A stretch of DNA of 64,000 bases from Asterias rubens (GCF_902459465.1 NC_047070.1:14720156-14784155); one strand, 5' to 3'. Shown: positions 1 through 10,884, counted from the first letter of the stretch. Notes: generated by a model from the letters alone, not told the origin. Numbers and translations: made by a program.

Positions 1-1378
1 CAGCGACGTAGACCTACTGGTCACCAGGGACGCCATGCCGGAAGAACCCGTTCAAATATCCCGCACTGATAGGCGCTAGCTGTGTCCACAGCGTATACAA
101 AATTGTAGCTGTGTCCACACCGTACTAAAAAGTTCAAGTTCAACAATAGCAGACCCTTTTTGACTAGTCAAACTATTGCAGAATACAGTCAACCGTCGTT
201 TCAGGGTGTTCTGGATGTAAACTTTAATATTTCCATCGTGTTTTCTTCGTCAGTCACGAGCATAGTCAAAGAATAAATAGTGGCTCAGGGAGACAAGTTC
301 TTTTTTTTTGCACCAAAAATCAAGGCCGAATTACACATACACAACGTGGGTATGGTTTGAATCTCAGTCAATGGCAGACCGAAAAGCACGCGCGTGTGAC
401 GAATCGTAGTTCAAATTAAATTCACGCTCTCTGAAACGCGCGCGCCCGTGCGTGCCGGGCGCATAGATATAGAATAGAATAACTAGATCGGCCGCGCATA
501 CATACGCGGGTTCTGGCATGGGGGCCGCCAGTGTACATTTTCTGTGCGTTGCCGTCAGCACGATACTTTTTGCCATCAGCACGTGACATTTAGCGCGTCC
601 AAGGCCTCCCGCGTTCATTTTCGCGCGTAACATTTCGAACGTGAAATTTTAACCGCGTCCATGGCGAAACAAAACTTGTTCTACACAAGCAATGGCGCGT
701 ATGTACGCGCGGCCGATCTAGTTATTTAACTCTATGGGTGCGTTCGTTTAGCTTTGACGGGCCGGCTCATGTCAGCCCCCAGTGCCCTGCTTGTGGAGTG
801 GGCATAGACTGTGCAAGTCTCGTGCAGATTTGAACTTCCGGGAGCATTGTGGTCCCAACCTTATGGAGTTTTACGTTGGGGAGATTTTGTTTCGTCCATT
901 ACTTTAGTTTAATATAGTTTATGACCATAAAAATGACATATGTTGTTAAAAATGTAATACTAATTAACAACATATATAGAAGTAAAAATAAAGTCAACAT
1001 AATAACGAAGAAAAACCGATATTTAAACTTGACCTCAGGTCATGTTACTTGTAAAAAATTAAGAATTTGTGCCCATCTCCGATCACGAAACTTACGCAGA
1101 CGCTTGTTTTGGCCGCGCGGGGTGGAAAGCCTTTTCATTGGTCGCTTATGCGTCGGCTTCCTCTTTAAACTGCGTCACGCGTTTATCTATCGCCCTTGCG
1201 ACCATCGTGCGTCCGCGTATACACCAGCTTTCAGTAGTTTCACATTCGGGCGTAGATTTACAAAAGGGGTTTCAAAACATTTAAGATCAAACAAACATCC
1301 TTGTCCCAGAGTTTTCCAATTTTAGAGCATGTTCATTTCTAAGGATAATCATTGTCTACAAGAGTGATTTACTCGTGG
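1..1378. other. Intergenic, no gene recognised; CpG-containing 5' part
   Basis: No exon with good splice sites or a recognisable protein was found. Roughly 360-740 and 1060-1270 are richer in CG dinucleotides than the surroundings. Near 735 there is a copy of the end sequence GGGTGCGTTCGTTTAGCTT, which also forms the termini of the hairpin element at 29525-29675, so a related element probably ends here. The open frames at 921-1325 and 1069-1284 have no domain and no supporting splice pattern. A distal promoter or an upstream neighbour's exon cannot be excluded. Confidence 0.4.
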
Positions 1379-1384
1379 TCAATT

Positions 1385-1885
1385 ATTCTATCTGTCTTTA
1401 GCTTTTTTAGAGAGCCATTTTGTTATTCGTGGCTCCCGGGCTGAATGTTTTCAGCTGTAAATTATTTTATCGTTTCTCACAATTTTGCGAAGGGGGTGGT
1501 GTTTCGGGTACGTAGTTGAAGTCATGGTGGGATAGGAAATCGGACTTGTTCATGAAATAAACGTTTTAAAATAATTATTCACTTTATGCAAATCTTTACT
1601 AAACATTTGCATAAAGTGAATAATTAATCTAAAACGTTTACTTCACGTCCAATTTCTCAAACTACTTCGCACCATGACTTCAAGTACGTATCCAAAATAC
1701 CCCCTTGCCAAATTGCGGTAAAAGGTTAAAATACTTAGAAATAACACAATCCATGGAATATATGTTCAAAGCCGACTGTCTTATTCGCACGAATAAACCA
1801 CTTAAAAACGGAACATGCAGACACATCCAGCCCCGGGGGCCACGAAGCTCAACGTGGTTCCCTAAAGAAGCTAAAGGCAGATGAA
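1385..1885. repeat. Long imperfect inverted repeat (MITE-like)
   Basis: The two halves pair around about 1605. The centre is TTCACTTTATGCAAA facing TTTGCATAAAGTGAA. The outer arms match as well: the segment with GTCTTTAGCTTTTTTAGAG at about 1395 is the imperfect reverse complement of that ending AGCTAAAGGCAGA near 1880. Each arm is about 240 bp and no reading frame lies inside. It looks like an old fold-back, non-autonomous DNA transposon. The exact ends and target duplication were not determined. Confidence 0.6.
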
Positions 1886-2189
1886 TAAATTAAAAAGTGA
1901 TAGGCAAATTTAGAACTATCTCTCATTAATAGCCATTAATAGGCCCTCCTCGGCGCTCGAACATTGATAGCCGCCCTATTATTACAGAAGGGATTCATGA
2001 GAAAAATATTAAGAATAGCCTAAACGTATACCCCCCAAAAAACCTAATGGCTAAGAAGGGGATTTCTCTAACTGCCAAATTTTACTCTTTTCTTTTAAAT
2101 TCAACTCACAATAATTTCAAACTTATTTTTTTCCAAACGTCCATTATTATACACGCATGAAAATCAAGTTGAAAACCTTGAGTGGCCGA

Positions 2190-2510
2190 GCGTGTTTAAA
2201 CAACCCCTTTACCCATTACCGTTTTTTATCTTCAAAAGGAAAAAGGAAAAACAAACCCGTTTTTTAATTGCCTGTTTGGCGTTCCATATATAACACGATC
2301 GCCGGTAAAGGGTTTCGTTTTTTCTTTTCCGTCCGTGTGGATTCCAAAACGGTAAAAGGAAAAGGGTTTGCTTTTTGCTTTTTCCTTTTCAAAAATTTGA
2401 AAACTGAGATAGGAACGGGAATCGGTTCGTTTTGGTTTCCTTACAAAGATTTGGGAGGGGATAAAGGGGGCAAGGTTCGTTTTCCTTGTTCTTTTTACAT
2501 TTTAAAAAGG
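2190..2510. repeat. Low-complexity repeat of ACCCTTTACC / AAGGAAAAAG units
   Basis: Degenerate repeats of about 60 bp alternate 'aaccctttacc...gtttttt' with 'aaaaggaaaaaggaaaaac', first in one orientation and then as the reverse complement (from about 2330). The same unit occurs in direct tandem at 3536-3700, on the other side of the first exon of the downstream gene. No coding potential was seen. Confidence 0.6.
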
Positions 2511-2668
2511 GAGTGGGGTTCGCTCCGCCCTCTGAGAGGCAACCACTAGTTGATTGTACGATTTTGTACACATCGCCATCACACGTCGTGCTGGAAGTGT
2601 TGTTTTGTTTACTACTGTCATATCAATCGTGTTGAATTATAAGCCGGAAACCCCCTTTTATTTGAGAA

Positions 2669-5600
2669 ATGGCGTGGTTTCGAATTCTGCTCCTATTTCT
2701 CCCAATGTTGGCGAAGGGGATAGGCTCTAAGGTTCCAACAACGAACGGCACAGAAGAAATTGACAGGCGATTGTTTGTGACTAAAAATCTCCTCGACAAA
2801 GACAACACACCAGTAGCTTTCTACACATCGGATGGTACATTGCTATACAGCAATGTCACCTCACCGAATCTCCCTCTCGTACGATCATGGGTTGACTTGG
2901 GAGCACCCATGGGCCTCAAGGTGGTTTCAAACCCGGTTGGTTTGCATTCCAGCGAAAATCAAATCCAGCTTTTCGCCCAAGCTTCTGATGGCCAAGTGTA
3001 CACGATGCAACAACTACCTGGAACAAAAGCGTTCAACTTCGGCAATTGGACCCGCATCTCAACATCCAAACTGGCCTTCGAAGAGGGAGCGACATTGAAT
3101 GGACTTGACTCGGTCAGTGTGGGGATCTACAAGAACCAGATTGTGGTATTTGCTCGTACTATCTCCCATAAGTCTACCCTTTTCTGGTGTAAGGGAATCA
3201 AAAAGAAATTCTTGCGTTGGGAGAGAATCGGTGATGCCACGCCCTATCTTTTTTCCGATGCTACGCCCATTTATAATCCTTTCAGTGGTTATTTTGAAGC
3301 GTTTGCCGTCATGAGTGATGGTTTCGTTCATCGAACATGGCAAAGAAATGATGAGGTGTGGGCAGGCTGGAGAGTCATGGGTAAGAAAGTTTGAATCTAC
3401 CTGCTAAACTAGACCCGGTAACTGGGGCATGGTGCGCCTTTTTTTTCTAGAAATTTGTCAATATAATACGACCAATATTCCGATAAGGACAAATCTCGAG
3501 AACAAAAAAGGAGCACAGCGAAAAGCTTGATATTGTTTTGGTTTGAAACAAACCCTTTACCCTTAACCGTTTTAAAATCTTCATAAGGAAAAAGCAAAAA
3601 CAAACCCTTTACCCTTAACCGACTTTTTTAGTCTTCTAAAGGGAAAAAGCAAAAACAAACCCTTTTTATACTTTACCGTTTTTTAATCTTCAAAAAGGAA
3701 AATAAAAACATAATGATCATCTCCCCACTCGCCAATTGCTTTACACGTTTTTTCTCTTGTGTTTTCACAGAAGTTTGCCCACGGTTTGGGATATAGTCGG
3801 GTGCTGTCAAAATAACAGTATCCAGACGTTGATTTCTCTAGACTGCTGTCCGTCTATTGCTTCTTTATGTCTGTGGGTAGCAACTTTTTGCCATGACATG
3901 AATCCCTACTACTCACTGTGAATGAATATAGTCGGGATTGGCCCTATAGTTGGTAAAGAATACCCACCTATGCCAAAGTTCTCTGAAATCCCTGTGGGAA
4001 AAGTTTCCGTATGGCGCCACCACTTTTTCATTCGAAATAAAATAATATAGTATCTAATTTACCTGATTGATATATCCATTTTTGTAAAAATGAGTGAAAA
4101 AGTGGTGGCGCCATACGGAAAGTTATCCTCCCTGTGTTTGGCTTTTGTTTGAGTTTATGTAAATTATTGTTTGTGTGTCTGTTGCAGGTGACTGGGCACC
4201 AAAACAAACAAAGACGAGTCGTCCTGTTGCCATAGTGATGTCTCAGAACTTCTTCAATGGCTTTCTTCAAGTCTTCGCGCTTGGAGCAGACGGAGTGGTC
4301 AAACAGATTTGGCAGACGACATGTGACAAGGTGGACGATCTTTGGGGCTGGTGTACCTGGGGCTTGTGGTATGACCTCAGCAGTAAAATGCCGCCTACAG
4401 AGGGCGCTAACGTCATCGCGCCAGGCACGAATACTCATCATGGTGGAGAGCTGTTTGCCGTAGACACAAGTGGAGTGTTAGTGTTCTTGATAATTTTGAT
4501 GATTTAGGATTGTTTGTTTAATAATAGATGTTTGTTAAGTTTGCACCAGGGATAAAGAATATTCATTTTTGTTTTACCCATATACACCGATGTGTGTTAG
4601 CACTGTATAGGCCTACTAATTAGTACTTTCCCAAGTTCTTTGGGTAAAACCGAAATGAATATTCTTTATCCGCAATGCATGAATTAAATCATTGCAGTAG
4701 TCGCTGCTAAAACATGATTCAAACTGCCTCTAGCAACCGGCAATCTCAGTGGTCTAGTTGGTATGACACTGCTCTAGAATTGCAAAGGTTGTAGGTTCCA
4801 ATCCCACCAGTTTGAATTTTTCTCTCATGGGGGTCAGAAATAAAGAGTGGTTTTATTTTTTGTAATATGCATTTCAAGAAAAGTTTCTGATGTATTTTGA
4901 ACAGGTTCTATTAGCCTTTTCTAGATATGGCGGCGAACACCATGACTACAATTATAGACAGATTTACCTAAACTAAGCAGTGCACAATTATAATTCTTCC
5001 CTAATTAGCTGTATACCCTGTGCCGAACCAACGTGAAGTCACCTTACCTACGCCACACCCTGAACACAATGCCTCGCATTCCATAGCGTGCCCTCAGCCT
5101 TAATGTAGCCGATGCACCGTGAAGAAAACCAATAATGTTTTCTTTCACACATGGTTGTTCAACCGAACATATTTGAATTAGTGTCCACCATAACTCTAAA
5201 TGGCTAATGGAGTTGTGCCCCAATGATTTTGTTCTTAATTTGCTTCTTCAGATTGTGGTATTCTTGGCAGTCTCAGCGTGGAGCTGGATGGATCGCATGG
5301 GACAAGGTACCTAGAGCCAACCCTACTCAGCCTATCGTCACTAAACCATACGTCACCAGTGAGGACAAGTTGTGGTGGACTGTGTTTGGTTTAGGCAAGG
5401 ATGGACATGTAAGTAATGCATTGTGAGCCTGTGCTGCAAAAGGTGAAGAGAAGGAGCAGTGAGTATGTGCAAAACTGTATGTCTGCCGATTTGAATGTGT
5501 AGTGTTGTGGCCGAGGGTTGGTTAAAGGCAGTGGACACTATTGGTAATTACTCAAAATAATTATCAGCATAAAATCTTACTTGGTAACGAGTAATGGGGA

Positions 5601-7471
5601 GAGGTTGATAGTATAAAACATTGTGAGAAACGGCTCCTTCTGAAGTGGCGTAGTTTTCAAAGAAAGAAGTAGTTTTCCACGAATTTGATTTCGAGACCTC
5701 AAGTTTAGAATTTGAGGTCTCGAAACCAAGCATCTAAAAGCACGCAACTTCTTGTGACAGGGGTGGTTTTTTTTTCATAGTTATCTTGCAACTCCGACAA
5801 CCAATCGAGCAAAATTGTTCACAGAATTGTTATTTTATGCATATGTTGATATACACCAAGTGAGAAGACTGGTCTTTGACAATTACCAATAGTGTCCACT
5901 GCCTTTAAGAGCACCACACTCAAGCTGGTATTCTTGATCAGCAGAGTGTGGGTTTGAGTTCGGGTCTTGACACTTATGACCTTGAGCTTCATTATTGTTG
6001 ATGAGCATGTTGGGGCGGTTCTTGAGCATGTGACGCTGACGCCATACACAGGGGAGTCGTTTTTGTGAGGGGGTGGTACTTTCAGAGTGAAACTTATCGC
6101 CGATTCAAAAATGTTTTTATCCCTGTACACATTGTAGGTGGCTGTGATAGAACAATATAGGTCACTGACTGTAGAACCTGGGAGGGTGGCATCAGGAGCC
6201 AGTCTCACAGCATCGTGGTCGGTCCCTCTTGATGAAGCAACCAATATGGACTGGATTGGTATTTACCCAGCAGGCACCAACAATGACCAATATGTGGATT
6301 TTGTGTGAGTTTTTTTAAGAAATATTAATTCTGTAAGAGTTACTCCAGGCTTGATACTTAACGGAGGCAACAAAGGCAATTGCCTCCATGCCAGTTTACA
6401 ATAATGAAAAAATGTTGTTGTTTGGCAGGTATGTCCAAGGGGAACAGAATCCAAAAAGCTCAGCTGTACATGAAGGAAGTGTTAAGATGGCATCCCTGTT
6501 ACCAAACGGCAGATATGATGTACGCTACCTAGTCAACCGACAGTTTGTCAGTGTCCTCAACAAAAGTAAGTATAAAACTGAGCATTCAAAAACAAATCCT
6601 TGAAATTGTTTTATTCATTTCCCAAAACTACAGCACCTCAGCAAGTCATATTTTCAGGGAAGCTTGCTACCACCATTATCTTTAAACTGTGTCTAAGTTA
6701 AATGTTAATCTGTGGGCAGTTGTGTTTTGAGTCGTTCAAAAAATACCCAAACCTAAGATTTAGGATTTTAATTTTGTGTGTGTAGGTGTGGAATACTACA
6801 ATGGCAGTCATGAGGAGGCTTGGGTGCAGGTCTACCGGGGAATATTCCTCGGTCTGGGCTCTAAGAACACCAACTTCAAAGAGTGCGTGGAGGATGGGAA
6901 CAAGACCGTTGCCGCGTTCAGAAAGTCTTTCAAAGCTTTTGAGGAAGGACAGGTGAGGATCAGTATTGTAGCCAGGGTGGGCGGTGCTGGGCATGCCTAC
7001 CTAGGACTCACAATTTTTGCCCAGCACTCCGAGTTAAATACATTGTGGTGCCCAGCACAGATTTTCCCTAGAATAAATCAAAATATTGTCCACTGTGCAT
7101 TGATCTGAGACATAGCTAATGATAAGGAGTCTTATTGTAAAACCCACTTTCTCTTTTTCCAGTTGTATAAAGGACTCCAACTGTTCGGAACGGCCCTCAT
7201 TGATGTCAAGGATACCCTGATTGCTTGCCTCAAAACCGACATCGTAAAAGCCCTGGAGAAGTTTATAAAGGATCTGCTCTCCTGCACGGAAGGGAATTGC
7301 GTGAAGTTTGTTATCGACACCCTAGACGTTTTGCTCATCCTTTTCAATAATATTTATGAAATCTTTGGGGATATTCATTCTGCCTCCAATGCGTTCGGTT
7401 TGATTGAAGGGTATGAGCAAGGAGGTCTGTGTATTGGAAGGGTCGTCAAAGCTTGTATTAGTCTGCCTTAG
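2669..7471 (+). CDS. Secreted PLL-like seven-repeat beta-propeller lectin with DWIGIY sandwich and six-Cys tail
   Basis: Seven exons: 2669-3380, 4188-4476, 5252-5408, 6138-6304, 6429-6565, 6786-6952, 7163-7471. All introns are GT-AG and all phases agree, giving 1938 nt (645 residues) ending in TAG. Residues 1-20 form a signal peptide (RILLLFLPML core), so secretion is predicted. N-glycosylation sequons include N26, N62 and N126. Residues about 40-392 hold seven repeats of a hydrophobic-F-A...DG-V...WQ...W..W motif: starts near 48, 99, 157, 209, 264, 325 and 375, for example FEAFAVMSDGFVHRTWQ. This is the pattern of the PLL (Photorhabdus lectin) family of sugar-binding seven-bladed propellers. 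Residues about 393-488 resemble the Ig-like domain found in SKICH and purple-acid-phosphatase N-termini (DWIGIYPAG at 424-432, LPNGRYDVRY at 466-475). Residues 489-645 are helical, with Cys 521, 565, 584, 589, 633 and 641. Sugar binding is inferred; innate defence or a mucus/coelomic function is speculation. Confidence 0.85.
3536..3710. repeat. Tandem ~65-bp repeat in intron 1
   Basis: Three consecutive degenerate units of 'aaacaaacccttta...ccgttttttaatcttcaaaaggaaaaagc' lie in the first intron of the lectin-like gene. They match the block at 2190-2510 upstream of exon 1. Confidence 0.65.
3998..4126. mobile_element. Palindromic MITE, GGCGCCACCACTTTTTCA termini (copy 1)
   Basis: The left arm AACTTTCC-type sequence GTTTCCGTATGGCGCCACCA pairs with TGGTGGCGCCATACGGAAAG at the right end, across about 130 bp with an AT-rich centre (AATATAGTATCTAATTTACC). 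A second copy with the same centre lies at 53357-53477. It lies in intron 1, about 60 bp upstream of exon 2 of the lectin-like gene. No protein is encoded. Confidence 0.75.
4550..4672. mobile_element. Short inverted-repeat element, GGATAAAGAATATTCATTT termini
   Basis: The sequence GGATAAAGAATATTCATTT at the left end is matched by its reverse complement at the right end, followed inward by GTTTTACCCA / TGGGTAAAAC. The element is about 122 bp, non-coding, in intron 2 of the lectin-like gene. It fits a MITE. Confidence 0.7.
4735..4815 (+). repeat. tRNA-derived SINE head
   Basis: An A-box-like segment (GTGGTCTAGTTGGTATGAC) is followed by a B-box-like segment (GGTTCCAATCC) at tRNA spacing, then a non-tRNA tail. 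A functional tRNA is unlikely because the arms do not close well and it sits in an intron. Confidence 0.55.
5522..5908 (-). mobile_element. TTAA-flanked palindromic MITE, family A (intron 3 copy)
   Basis: Starts TTAAAGGCAGTGGACAC and ends GTGTCCACTGCCTTTAA, so both ends carry TTAA and the termini are inverted repeats of about 25 bp. A central hairpin is built on GAGACCTCAAGTTTAG / AGAATTTGAGGTCTCG. About 385 bp, no coding capacity. Reverse orientation relative to most copies in the window. It lies within intron 3 of the lectin-like gene. Confidence 0.85.
5910..5990 (+). repeat. SINE fragment (tRNA-like B-box and tail)
   Basis: The run GAGCACCACACTCAAGCTGG...AGAGTGTGGGTTTGAG resembles the second half of the tRNA-derived SINE at 22660-22990. 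It directly abuts the end of the MITE at 5908, so one element probably inserted into the other. Confidence 0.45.
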
Positions 7472-7554
7472 AAATGTCAGTCGAACAGAACTTTCAGTAA
7501 CCACACTTAGATTATATGGGATTTGAGGCAATAATTATTAGAGTATGGAGATTT

Positions 7555-7900
7555 GAGGTAGCATGGTGAGGTATATATATATATTTGGTTTGCAGTAACA
7601 GCATGTGTGTATCTACTTGCTGGGTAGATTATGTTCTTTTGAGAACTTGTCTTACTTTTTATTCTACAATTGCAAAGTTGATTTTTCGGAATTCAGGAGA
7701 CGTCTCTACTATCGCAGAGTAGATTTTCGGAATTCGGGAGACTTCTCAGTTCTGAAGAGAACTGTCTTGCTTTTTAATTACAACCTGCACGGAAGGTAGG
7801 AAATTCGCCGGGACTTCGAGGGGACTTCTTGTTAGTAAATTAACAACTGCGGGGTGATTTCTTAATTGGTCTCAATGTTTGCTTGCTTGAGTCATCGTAA
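7555..7900 (+). repeat. Interspersed repeat family B (GTGTATCTACTTGC...GAATTCGGGAGACTTCTCAG)
   Basis: Contains the marker blocks GTGTGTATCTACTTGC, GAACTTGTCTTGCTTTTTATTCTAC, GAATTCGGGAGACTTCTCAG and TTCTTAATTGGTCTCAATG. The same blocks recur near 17765-18055, 26065-26385, 42115-42400, 50105-50330 and 63560-63660. It begins just after the lectin-like gene's stop codon and may lie in its 3' untranslated region. No protein is encoded. Confidence 0.65.
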
Positions 7901-7904
7901 GGAC

Positions 7905-8112
7905 ACTTAAAGTAGTTTATTAAAACCTTAGTTGGTAACAAGCAATGGAGAGCTGTTGATAGTATAAAACATTGTAAGAAATGGCTCCCTCTGAAGTCAT
8001 ATAGTTTTTGAGAAAGGGGTAATTTCTTACTCATAAACTTGAGGCTTCAGGCCTGATGAAGTCTTTTATTGTTTTTTATCCGCAAAGAAACCCACTCTGT
8101 TGTGCAACGAGG
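7905..8112 (-). mobile_element. Partial MITE related to family A, with AGGCTTCAGGCCTGA stem
   Basis: Shares with the family A elements the run GTTGATAGTATAAAACATTG...GGCTCCCTCTGAAG, but its inner hairpin is the GC-rich GAGGCTTCAGGCCTGATGAAG. Its distal half grades straight into the tandem array that follows. Confidence 0.6.
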
Positions 8113-9305
8113 GTGTTTTTTCCTCTATTGTTCTCTCGCAACTTTGATGATCAATTGATTCCGAAAAGGCCTTTAATCTTTAGTCGGCCAACTTCACAAT
8201 ACTTTTTATGAATTGCTTAATGATATAAAGAAGATAGAGTTGAAAAGTAACTTTTAAAGAGAAATCATTTCTAGCAAAAGAATTATTTTTATAAAAAGAG
8301 AGGCTGGTTTTCTATAAAAAAGGAGATAGTAGAAGACAAACAGAAGATTGAAATGCAAAGAGTAAGATTTTTAAAAGAATTTTTTTTAGTTCTAATTAAG
8401 TTTTTGTAAATTTGCTTCAAAAGCGAAATCTTGTTGAAATATTGTAGATGTTTTGAAAATCGTTTACCCATTCAACTCTGTGTTATTATTCAACTCTGTG
8501 TTATTATGTGTTTTTTCCTCTATTGTTCTCTCGCAACTTTGATGATCAATTGATTCCGAAAAGGCCTTTAATCTTTAGTCGGCCAACTTCACAATACTTT
8601 TTATGAATTGCTTAATGATATAAAGAAGATAGAGTTGAAAAGTAACTTTTAAAGAGAAATCATTTCTAGCAAAAGAATTATTTTTATAAAAGTTTTTTCT
8701 ACAAAAAGAGAGGCTGGTTTTCTATAAAAAAGGAGATAGAAGACAGACAGAAGATTGAAATGCAAAGAGTAAGATTTTTAAAAGAATTTTTTTTAGTTCT
8801 AATTAAGTTTTTGTAAATTTGCTTCAAAAGCGAAATCTTGTTGAAATATTGTAGATGTTTTGAAAATCGTTTACCCATTCAACTCTGTGTTATTATTCAA
8901 CTCTGTGTTATTATGTGTTTTTTTCTCTATTGTTCTCTCGCAACTTTGATGATCAATTGATTCCGAAAAGGCCTTTAATCTTTAGTCAGCCAACTTCACA
9001 ATACTTTTTGTGAATTGCTTAATGATATAAAGAAGATAGAGTTGAAAAGTAACTTTTTAAGAGAAATCATTTCTAGCAAAAGAATTATTTTTATAAAAGG
9101 TTTTTCTACAAAAAGAGAGGCTGGTTTTCTATAAAAAAGGAGATAGTAGAAGACAGACAGAAGATTGAAATGCAAAGAGTAAGATTTTTAAAAGAATTTT
9201 TTTAGTTCTAATTAAGTTTTTGTAAATTTGCTTCAAAAGCGAAATCTTGTTGAAATATTGTAGATGTTTTGAAAATCGTTTACCCATTCAACTCTGTGTT
9301 ATTAT
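8113..9305. repeat. Tandem array, three units of ~395-407 bp
   Basis: The phrase CTCTATTGTTCTCTCGCAAC occurs at 8123, 8518 and 8925, giving spacings of 395 and 407 bp. The whole unit repeats almost identically, including GATCAATTGATTCCGAAAAG, AGAGAGGCTGGTTTTC and the doubled ATTCAACTCTGTGTTATT at the junctions. Units differ only by small indels and a few substitutions, so the array is young. The start of the unit resembles the distal half of the palindromic MITEs ('ttattatctcgcaacttcgacgaccaattgagc'). Confidence 0.85.
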
Positions 9306-9800
9306 TTGTTTACATAATAACAATTAGCTGGCCAACTGCTTATATCATTATTTTGTGTAAATTGCAAAGTATATTAAAGTACACTTTTATTTTTTGTATA
9401 ATATCCAAGTTGTTTCTGAAATAAGATCTGCTAGGTTGGATCTCATGTGCCTTAATTATTATTGATGAATATTAGAAAGAATATTGATAAACATATTGGA
9501 AAGAATATTGATAAATATGTTAATTTGTTTACATACAACGAGTAGCTGGACAAATGCTTATATTGAATCTGAAATAAGAACCTGCTAGGTTGGATGTCAT
9601 GTGATAGGTATTTAATTATTACTGAATGTTATAAGAAAGGATGTTGATCAATATGTTTAGAAATAATTCTTAATAAAGTCTAGTATTACACGATTCAAAA
9701 TGTCAATTGTCACTGTTTATGCTGGGTAGTCAATAAGAGATTGGGTTCGCCCCAGTGTTCCTGATTTGATTGGCAGCATATTACGCCAAACCATTACACG
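9306..9800. other. Intergenic AT-rich stretch, short internal duplication
   Basis: The phrase TTTGTTTACATA...ACTGCTTATAT recurs at about 9306 and 9525, each followed by a GCTAGGTTGGAT block, so this is a diverged duplication of about 200 bp. No exon was recognised. Confidence 0.45.
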
Positions 9801-9811
9801 GTGCTATTTCA

Positions 9812-10000
9812 GGGTGCCGTGGCCTAGCGGCTAAGAGCATCAGACTCAAGTTCTAGTGGTTTATTGGGATGTGGGTTCGAATCCCAATTGTGACACTTGT
9901 GTCCTGGAGCAAGAGACTTCACCTTCTCTCCACCCACGGGTAAAATGGGTACCTGTGAGGGGAGAGGTCGTTTATCTGGTGAGAGTGAGATTTGTGTCGC
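9812..10000 (+). repeat. tRNA-derived SINE
   Basis: The head GTGGCCTAGCGGCTAAGAGC (A box) and GGGTTCGAATCCC (B box) is followed by the tail TGTGTCCTGGAGCAAGAGAC. The same head-plus-tail arrangement is seen at 22660 and 63783. The tRNA part is degenerate; it is a retroposon, not a tRNA gene. Confidence 0.7.
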
Positions 10001-10079
10001 ATTAGGCGTCATCTGATTCTGTTTACAGACTACCTCTTAGCGGATTTAGATCTCATGCAACCCTAAAAGCCTGGGGTAA

Positions 10080-10295
10080 TATGAAAAAGCATTTGATAGT
10101 TACTATAACATTGTGAGATTTCTGCTTTCAGATGTCTAAAAAGAGCTTCAGGCCTGAAGTCTTTTATTAAAATATTTAAGTAAGAAATTACCTCTTTCTA
10201 AAAAACTATGTTACCGTTTCTCACAATGTTTTACACTATCAGCAGCTATTTTTGTAATAAATAACCAACAGTGGCAAGTGCCTTTTAGTAAATAG
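10080..10295 (+). mobile_element. Diverged MITE with AGCTTCAGGCCTGAAG stem
   Basis: The central palindrome CTTCAGGCCTGAAG is followed by AAACTATGTTACCGTTTCTCACAATGTTTTACACTATC, as in the family A elements, and ends near CAGTGGCAAGTGCC. Old and incomplete at the left side. Confidence 0.5.
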
Positions 10296-10884
10296 AATGA
10301 AATGTCAGTGAACTGAGGAGACACCAATGAAAAGTCAATAGATGTTTTTTGACGACTGAAGTCTGTTTTTAGCTTATTCCACTCGGACTCAACTTAAAGA
10401 TAGAAAAATCCTAAGCCGGGCATGTTTCACATCAAGTCCTTGTGCTGTATAGCTCAACACTCTTAAGCTCAAATCCCGGAGACTTAGAGGTTGGGAACAT
10501 TTTATCATAGGAGCTCTTGAAACGCCATCAAGGATGAACAAACAAGTCTTGATTGCAGATAAGAACGGCCAGGGACTTCAAGTCTGAGTGACTCTAATGG
10601 AAGGTTACGTATAAATCCAAGCATACATTCCACACTGACGCCAATAAGAGTATGAACAAAATTTGTTTTGGCATAATATTAAGTTGTTAGACTTTTTTTT
10701 AAGGAATCCAACTTGTTGAGAGTGAAAAGCTTGAAATTATAAATTAAACAAATCTTGAAGACTTGTGCATGAGCATGTAGTCCCTTTTCATGGAGCCTCA
10801 TGCTTTCAAATCATCAAGTTTTTAAAATAAAAACATAGGGAAATAAGAAAAGACATGGAGAGAGAAGTTCAGAAAGGAAAAAAT

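Noticed and set aside
921..1325. Plus-strand open frame of 134 codons
   Set aside because: No domain, no start context or splice pattern that supports it, and low-complexity N-terminal part; probably chance.
8113..9305. CRISPR-like array because of repeated blocks
   Set aside because: The units are about 400 bp, almost wholly identical, with no short repeat/unique spacer alternation; eukaryotic tandem repeat.
9812..9890. tRNA gene
   Set aside because: Internal promoter boxes are present but the acceptor and anticodon stems do not pair and a SINE tail follows. The same applies to 4735, 22660, 24960 and 63783.
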